Assembly (NCBI GenBank): GCA_947627715.1
Contig: CANQXK010000016.1
Coordinates: forward strand, 1-47,618
Reading direction: 5' to 3'
Length of the DNA stretch: 47,618 bases
Origin: an uncultured Oscillospiraceae bacterium
GTDB lineage: Bacteria > Bacillota > Clostridia > Oscillospirales > Oscillospiraceae
Part shown: positions 43,733-47,618 of the stretch, piece after piece
How positions within the stretch are numbered: position 1 is the first letter of the stretch
Layout of the letters: every line of letters starts with the position of its first letter
Translations under genes and position numbers: made by a program
The notes under the pieces: generated by a model
The model's input: only the letters and a program-made list of their open reading frames with translations
What the model was told of the DNA's origin: nothing
Databases searched by the model: none

Positions 43733-43759
43733 GCAAAAGGCCGCTTTGCGGCCTTTTGC
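43733..43759. other. Hairpin between kdgK-like gene and uxaC
   Basis: A perfect 12-bp stem GCAAAAGGCCGC-ttt-GCGGCCTTTTGC (43733-43759), 10 nt after the kinase stop and 26 nt before uxaC. No T-run follows, so it is likely a processing or stabilising hairpin. Confidence 0.5.
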
Positions 43760-43785
43760 CGGCAAATGATAGGAGTTGATCTGCT

Positions 43786-45222
43786 ATGAAAGAATTTATG
43801 GATAAGGATTTCCTCCTGGAGACCGAGACCGCAAAGCACCTCTTCCACGACTACGCCGAGCACCAGCCGCTGGTGGACTACCACTGCCACATCTCCCCCA
43901 GGGAGATCTACGAGAACCGGCGCTTCAACGACATCGTGGAGGTCTGGCTGGGCGGGGAGAACCCGGACGGCACCTACTTTGGCGACCACTACAAGTGGCG
44001 CGTCATGCGCTCCAACGGCGTCCCGGAGGAGTACGTCACCGGCCACAAGCCCGGCTATGAGCGGTTCCTGAAATTCGTGGAGAGCCTGGAAATGGCCATC
44101 GGCAACCCCATGTACCACTGGTGCAACTTGGAGCTGCGGCAGTTCTTCGGCTACGATAAGCCCCTCACCGTGGAGAACGCCAGGGAATGCTGGGACTTTG
44201 TCAACGACAAGCTCCAACACGACCCCTCCCTCACGGTGCGCGGCATCATCGAAAAGGCCAACGTGGCCTTCATCGGCACCACCGACGACCCCATCGACTC
44301 CCTTGAGTGGCATGAGAAGATCGCCGCCGACCCCACCATCAAGGTGAAGGTGGCCCCCTCCTACCGCCCGGACAAGGCCATCAACATCACAAAGCCCGGC
44401 TTTGCCGAGTACATCGGGAAGCTCGCCAAGTCCGTGGGCAGGGAGAGCCTGGACACCGTGGAGGACGTGTGCGCCGCCCTCACCGAGAGGCTGGAGTTCT
44501 TCGCCTCTCTGGGCTGCCGCGCCAGCGACCACGGCCTGGACTACATCCCCTACCGCCCCGGCTGTCCCAAGTGCGTCAACGCCGCCTTCCAGAAGGTGAT
44601 GAACGGCGAGGAGATCAGCCTTGAGGAGGCGGAGAAGTATCAGACCGCCATTCTCCTGCACTTAGGGCGGGAGTATCACCGCCTGGGCATCGCCATGCAA
44701 CTCCACTACAGCTGCAAGCGCAACGCCAACACCCGCGTCTATCAGAAGCTCGGCCCCGACACCGGCGTTGATATGATCGCCCAGACCACCTGCGGCGGCG
44801 CCATCGCCGACCTGCTGTCCGCTCTCGATGAGACGAACGAGTGCCCCAAGACCATCCTCTACAGCCTGAACCCCGCCGACAACGAGCAGATCGGCACCAT
44901 CCTGGGCTGCTTCCAGTCCGACGAGGTCCCCGGCAAGATCCAGCACGGCTCGGCCTGGTGGTTCAACGACACCAAGTCCGGCATGGAGGATCAGATGCGG
45001 TCCCTGGCAAATCTGGGGCTTCTGGGCAACTTCGTGGGGATGCTCACGGATTCCCGCAGCTTCCTCTCCTACGCCCGTCACGACTACTTCCGCCGCATCC
45101 TGTGCAACCTCATTGGCAACTGGGTGGAGAACGGGGAGTACCCCAACATCGACGCCTCCCTCAAGAAGATCGTGGAGGGCATCAGCTACACCAACGCCGT
45201 TCGGTATTTTAATCTGGCTTGA
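43786..45222 (+). CDS. uxaC: Uronate isomerase
   Basis: A 478-residue uronate isomerase of the amidohydrolase superfamily. LVDYHCHISPREIYENRRF near the N-terminus carries metal-binding His residues; GTTDDPIDSLEWHEKI, LHYSCKRNANTR and MLTDSRSFLSYARHDYFRRIL fit the family. It interconverts galacturonate with tagaturonate (and glucuronate with fructuronate), the first step of this pathway. AGGAGTTG precedes the ATG. The stop codon TGA lies within the repeat copy C that follows. Confidence 0.95.
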   Translation: MKEFMDKDFLLETETAKHLFHDYAEHQPLVDYHCHISPREIYENRRFNDIVEVWLGGENPDGTYFGDHYKWRVMRSNGVPEEYVTGHKPGYERFLKFVESLEMAIGNPMYHWCNLELRQFFGYDKPLTVENARECWDFVNDKLQHDPSLTVRGIIEKANVAFIGTTDDPIDSLEWHEKIAADPTIKVKVAPSYRPDKAINITKPGFAEYIGKLAKSVGRESLDTVEDVCAALTERLEFFASLGCRASDHGLDYIPYRPGCPKCVNAAFQKVMNGEEISLEEAEKYQTAILLHLGREYHRLGIAMQLHYSCKRNANTRVYQKLGPDTGVDMIAQTTCGGAIADLLSALDETNECPKTILYSLNPADNEQIGTILGCFQSDEVPGKIQHGSAWWFNDTKSGMEDQMRSLANLGLLGNFVGMLTDSRSFLSYARHDYFRRILCNLIGNWVENGEYPNIDASLKKIVEGISYTNAVRYFNLA

Positions 45223-45302
45223 AAGGGCTGCGCCCTTTCAATGCCAAGGGGATACGTGCGGACTCACGTCTCTGAATTCTGCGGAATTCAGGGGCGTGAG
45301 TC
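45219..45302 (+). repeat. Double-hairpin intergenic element, copy C
   Basis: Hairpin 1 is TTGAAAGGGC-tgc-GCCCTTTCAA (45219-45241), then TGCC, the core AAGGGGATACGTGCGG (45246-45261), then a 19-bp stem with wobble pairs (45261-45279 with 45284-45302) capped by TGCG (45280-45283). The repeat supplies the uxaC stop codon. Beyond it, 45303-45420 shows no gene and no clear promoter. Confidence 0.75.
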
Positions 45303-45420
45303 CTGCTGTCATGCTGCGCGCACGGCCCGGAGGGTCGTACACTTGCGTGACAAAAGGTAATTTTTATGTCGCCGCAAAAATGATTTTGAATAAGGCGCAA
45401 CCAATGTGTGAGGTGACGGT

Positions 45421-46002
45421 ATGAGCAGGATATTCTGCCTTGTGGGCAAAAGCGGGTCCGGGAAGGACACCCTCTACAGGGCGATACTGGACAAACATCC
45501 GGGACGCCTGACGCCCATTATCCCCTGCACCACCCGCCCCATGCGGGAGGGGGAGCGCAACGGGGAGACGTATTTCTTCATGACCCCGGCGGAGCTTCAA
45601 AATCTGGAGGAGCACGGCCAGATCATCGAAAAGCGGGTCTATGAGACGGTCCAGGGACCCTGGGCCTATTTCACCCGCCGCTTCGCCCTTTTGGAGGGAC
45701 ACGACTACATCGTCATCACCACGTTGGAGGGGGCGCGCTCCTTCATCCGCGCCTTCGGGCGGGAGACGGTGCGCACCGTGTGCCTCACCCTGCCGAACGG
45801 GGCGCGTCTGCACCGCTGTCTGGAGCGGGAGGACGCCCAGAAAAAGCCCGACTACGCCGAGCTGTGCCGCCGCTTTCTGGCAGACGAGAAGGACTTCTCC
45901 GAGGAGAACCTGGCCGCCATCCCGAATCTGCGGTTCATCCACACCGGCTCCTCCGTTTCCGACGCCCTGGCGGAGTGGGAGACGGTCTACGCCGCTCAAT
46001 AA
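45421..46002 (+). CDS. Guanylate-kinase-like nucleotide kinase
   Basis: A 193-residue guanylate-kinase-fold protein. The P-loop GKSGSGKDTL is at 9-18, and TTRPMREGERNGETYFF matches the GMP-binding segment (TTRxxRxGE-G--Y-F) of guanylate kinases. After this it departs from housekeeping Gmk: the usual VY-G-YYG pattern is VYETVQGPWAYF. GTGAGGTGA precedes the ATG. It may be a specialised GMP kinase-like protein; its own terminators mark it as a single unit. Confidence 0.82.
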   Translation: MSRIFCLVGKSGSGKDTLYRAILDKHPGRLTPIIPCTTRPMREGERNGETYFFMTPAELQNLEEHGQIIEKRVYETVQGPWAYFTRRFALLEGHDYIVITTLEGARSFIRAFGRETVRTVCLTLPNGARLHRCLEREDAQKKPDYAELCRRFLADEKDFSEENLAAIPNLRFIHTGSSVSDALAEWETVYAAQ

Positions 46003-46035
46003 GAGCCACCGGCACGGCCCAATAAAATAAAAAAG

Positions 46036-46064
46036 AAGGCTCTCCCTTTAGGGAGGGCCTTTTT
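46036..46064 (+). terminator. Terminator of the guanylate-kinase-like gene
   Basis: AGGCTCTCCC, loop TTTA, GGGAGGGCCT (one U-G pair), followed by TTTTT; 11-bp stem from 46036 to 46061. Confidence 0.85.
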
Positions 46065-46105
46065 GATTCTTTCGCTTCGCCTGTTTGATTCTTTCGCTTC
46101 GCCTG
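46062..46105. repeat. Perfect tandem duplication of a 22-bp unit
   Basis: 46062-46083 and 46084-46105 are identical, each beginning TTTGATTCTTTCGC and ending TTCGCCTG. The end of the second copy forms part of the next hairpin. Confidence 0.85.
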
Positions 46106-46131
46106 AGAGGTATTCTCTCAGGCGGTTTTTT
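46100..46131 (+). terminator. Second terminator before the LacI gene
   Basis: CGCCTGAGAG (46100-46109), loop GTATT, CTCTCAGGCG (46115-46124), then GTTTTTT. It ends just before the LacI stop codon; the T-run is on the plus strand only. Confidence 0.8.
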
Positions 46132-46132
46132 G

Positions 46133-47164
46133 TCAGCGGGAGGTGGAAGCCCGCAGGAGGGGGACGGTGTTGACGTACGTGGTGCGGTAGGGGCGGTCCG
46201 GGTTCTCCAGCCGGTCCAGAAGGATCTCGGCGGCCAGGCGGCCTATGTCGGCGCTGGGGATCTGGGCCGTGGTCAGGGCCGGCTCCACCACCGCGGACTG
46301 GGGCGTTCCGTCAAAGCCCGCCACCATGACCCGGCCGGGGATGGCCACCCCCATCTGCTTCAGGGCCGTCATCACGTGCAGGGCGATGTAGTCGTTGGCG
46401 CATACAAGGCCGTCCGGCAGCACGGGCATCCTCTGAAGCTTCCCGATGTACCACTCCGGGTCGCTGTACTCCGGCCCGTCCCGGTCCAGGATGCTCAGGT
46501 CCCGGTCCAGCGTCAGGCCCGCCTTGTTGACGGCCAGGTTGAAGCCGATCCACCGCTCGTGAAAGCTGTTGCAGTGGTCCCGGTCCCCCACAAAGCCCAG
46601 CCGCCACGCCCCGGACTCGACGATATGGTCCACCATGGCGACGGTGCTGGCCACGTTCTCCATGGAGATGAGGTCGTATTTCAAAAGGGAGGTATTGGCC
46701 CCGGCGTAAGCGTCCACGAAGATCGCCGGGATCCCCAGGCGGCAGATCATCTCAAGATAGGGCTTGCTAAAAAGCTCGATGCCCAATATCCCCGCCGTCT
46801 GCTCTAAGGAAATGTGGGCGGGGAGGCGGTTTTGCGCGAACTCCTCCTCCGTCAGCTCGTACATCATCAGCGTGTACCCGGCGCGGCTGAGCTGGGCGGC
46901 AAAGGCGGGGACGAAGAAGGTGCCGAAATGGTAATCCGACGGCATATGGCTGGTGAAGAGGGCGATGTTCTGATTCCTCGGCTCCTCCCTCTCCGGCTTC
47001 TCATCGGGCAGCTGCCGGTAGCCCAGCTCGCGGGCTTTCTCCAGCACCATTTTCCGGGTGGCTTCGGGGACGGCTCCCCTGTCGTTGAAGATCTTGGACA
47101 CCGTGTTCCTGGACAGCCCGCACGAATCGGCTATGTCCTGCATGGTGACTCGCTGTAACGCCAC
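46133..47164 (-). CDS. LacI-family transcriptional regulator
   Basis: A 343-residue LacI/GalR regulator. The HTH is VTMQDIADSCGLSRNTVSKIFNDRG at about residues 6-30, followed by the hinge (LEKARELGYR) and a periplasmic-binding-type ligand domain (QNIALFTSHM, GFVGDRDHCNSFHERWIGF, VCANDYIALHVMTAL, VAGFDGTPQS). The GTG start has GGGGGAGGAGAGAG upstream. It is divergent from an ABC-transporter operon and likely controls it; the ligand is likely a sugar or uronate-type oligomer, judged by the neighbouring genes. Confidence 0.94.
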   Translation of the reverse strand: MALQRVTMQDIADSCGLSRNTVSKIFNDRGAVPEATRKMVLEKARELGYRQLPDEKPEREEPRNQNIALFTSHMPSDYHFGTFFVPAFAAQLSRAGYTLMMYELTEEEFAQNRLPAHISLEQTAGILGIELFSKPYLEMICRLGIPAIFVDAYAGANTSLLKYDLISMENVASTVAMVDHIVESGAWRLGFVGDRDHCNSFHERWIGFNLAVNKAGLTLDRDLSILDRDGPEYSDPEWYIGKLQRMPVLPDGLVCANDYIALHVMTALKQMGVAIPGRVMVAGFDGTPQSAVVEPALTTAQIPSADIGRLAAEILLDRLENPDRPYRTTYVNTVPLLRASTSR

Positions 47165-47210
47165 TGCTCTCTCCTCCCCCGCTGAGTTCTTTCATTCTCA
47201 TGATGTGAAT

Positions 47211-47239
47211 ATCATAACATACACAAAGCGAAAAATCAA
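47211..47239 (-). promoter_or_regulatory. Promoter of the LacI-family gene
   Basis: Minus strand: TTGATT at 47234-47239, 17 nt, TATGAT at 47211-47216. Confidence 0.55.
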
Positions 47240-47250
47240 GATGTGCATTT

Positions 47251-47319
47251 TGTAAACTTGCACTTTTTTCTCTGTGATTTTTGCACAAATTTTTGGCGGG
47301 CTTTTTGTTGAAGTTTACA
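47251..47319. promoter_or_regulatory. Widely spaced inverted half-sites TGTAAACTT/AAGTTTACA
   Basis: TGTAAACTT (47251-47259) and AAGTTTACA (47311-47319) form a 9-bp inverted pair 51 bp apart, lying between the divergent promoters. They share the TGTAAA word with the operator at 47395-47422 and may be regulator half-sites. Confidence 0.4.
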
Positions 47320-47345
47320 TTTTTGACTTTCTCATAAAATTTTCG

Positions 47346-47374
47346 TTGACATTCCGTAAATATAAGATTACAAT
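47346..47374 (+). promoter_or_regulatory. Promoter of the ABC transporter operon
   Basis: TTGACA at 47346-47351, 17 nt, TACAAT at 47369-47374. The predicted start is about 47381, just upstream of an inverted repeat. Confidence 0.7.
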
Positions 47375-47394
47375 GAGTTCATAAAACGTAAACG

Positions 47395-47422
47395 TCAATG
47401 TAAACCTAAAAATTTACATTGA
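47395..47422. promoter_or_regulatory. Inverted repeat downstream of the ABC promoter, candidate operator
   Basis: TCAATGTAAA (47395-47404) and TTTACATTGA (47413-47422) are perfect 10-bp arms around 8 nt, with another CGTAAACG word just upstream (47387-47394). In the early transcribed region they suit a repressor site for the divergent LacI protein, and could also form an RNA hairpin. Confidence 0.5.
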
Positions 47423-47468
47423 ACAATATATCCCCGGCGCTTACATTCAATCAAGGGAGGAAAATGAA

Positions 47469-47618
47469 ATGGCAAGCCTTACCCTGAAAGACATCAAGAA
47501 GGTCTACCCCAACAGCGAAGAGAAGAAGTCGAAGAAAAAGGAGAAGAGCGACGAGCCTGAGAAGCAGAAGGCGAACCTGCAGATCACGGACGAGGGCGTT
47601 GTGGCGGTCCAGCAGTTC
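47469..47618 (+). CDS. Sugar ABC transporter ATP-binding protein, N-terminal part
   Basis: Fifty codons, cut by the right edge. It opens MASLTLKDIKKVYPN, the usual start of MsmK/UgpC-type ATPases of sugar ABC importers, and ends GVVAVQQF, which normally comes just before the Walker A region. Between them is an extra Lys/Glu-rich stretch (about residues 16-35) not seen in the classical proteins but recalled in some Clostridia relatives. GGGAGG precedes the ATG. It likely energises one or more sugar importers. Confidence 0.85.
   Translation, partial: MASLTLKDIKKVYPNSEEKKSKKKEKSDEPEKQKANLQITDEGVVAVQQF

Overview
The window looks like a chromosomal segment of a GC-rich, spore-forming, anaerobic Firmicute of class Clostridia, most like the Oscillospiraceae (Flavonifractor/Oscillibacter-type gut bacteria). 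That assignment is inferred from gene content and gene order, not from a marker search. Supporting points are the dgt-dnaG-rpoD order, the str operon (rpsL-rpsG-fusA-tuf), a yloU/yloV pair, two small CotF-like spore coat genes, a YmxH/YlmC PRC-barrel gene, strong Shine-Dalgarno sequences throughout and sigma-A promoters with 17-nt spacers. No phage, insertion sequence, CRISPR array or tRNA was found.

Layout. Positions 1-246 hold a tandem pair of strong promoters and the leader of an rRNA operon that leaves the left edge on the minus strand. Then come a cytoplasmic GH78 alpha-L-rhamnosidase (402-2837), a serine-palmitoyltransferase-like enzyme overlapping an SDR reductase (3081-5062), and an ADP-ribosylglycohydrolase (5170-6312). 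A ferrous-iron operon follows (6542-9515: feoA, feoA, feoB and a FeoB-associated Cys-rich membrane protein) behind a DtxR-like palindrome. From 9.6 to 20.6 kb are housekeeping genes: a MutT-type Nudix enzyme, a methyltransferase remnant, yloV/yloU, an XRE-DUF2975 pair, dut, trxB/trxA, a membrane-anchored C39-like peptidase, spore coat genes, tspO, degV, tsf and rpsB. From 20.7 to 28.1 kb a minus-strand block carries dgt, dnaG, rpoD, a membrane acyltransferase, ymxH and an anchored GH26 enzyme. The str operon is at 28.4-32.9 kb.

From 33.0 to 45.2 kb lies a complete hexuronate (galacturonate/pectin) locus. It has a GH4 enzyme of the alpha-galacturonidase type, an AraC regulator, uxaB, uxaA, a MATE transporter with an unusual tail, a KDPG aldolase fused to a VOC-like domain, two tandem KDG-kinase paralogues and uxaC. 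Together these convert galacturonate to tagaturonate, altronate, KDG, KDPG, and then pyruvate plus glyceraldehyde-3-phosphate. A guanylate-kinase-like gene, a LacI regulator and the start of a sugar ABC-transporter ATPase close the window. The LacI/ABC spacer carries a 10-bp inverted repeat just downstream of a strong promoter.

The least expected signals are three. First, a family of intergenic double-hairpin elements: three copies share the core AAGGGG(A/T)ACGTGCGG, and four share a TGCG-tetraloop hairpin, lying in both orientations relative to genes. Second, the SPT-like/SDR pair suggests sphingoid-base-like lipid synthesis. Third, the hexuronate locus has odd architecture (aldolase-VOC fusion, paired kinases, MATE). 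All functional calls rest on motif recognition by eye; no database search was run.
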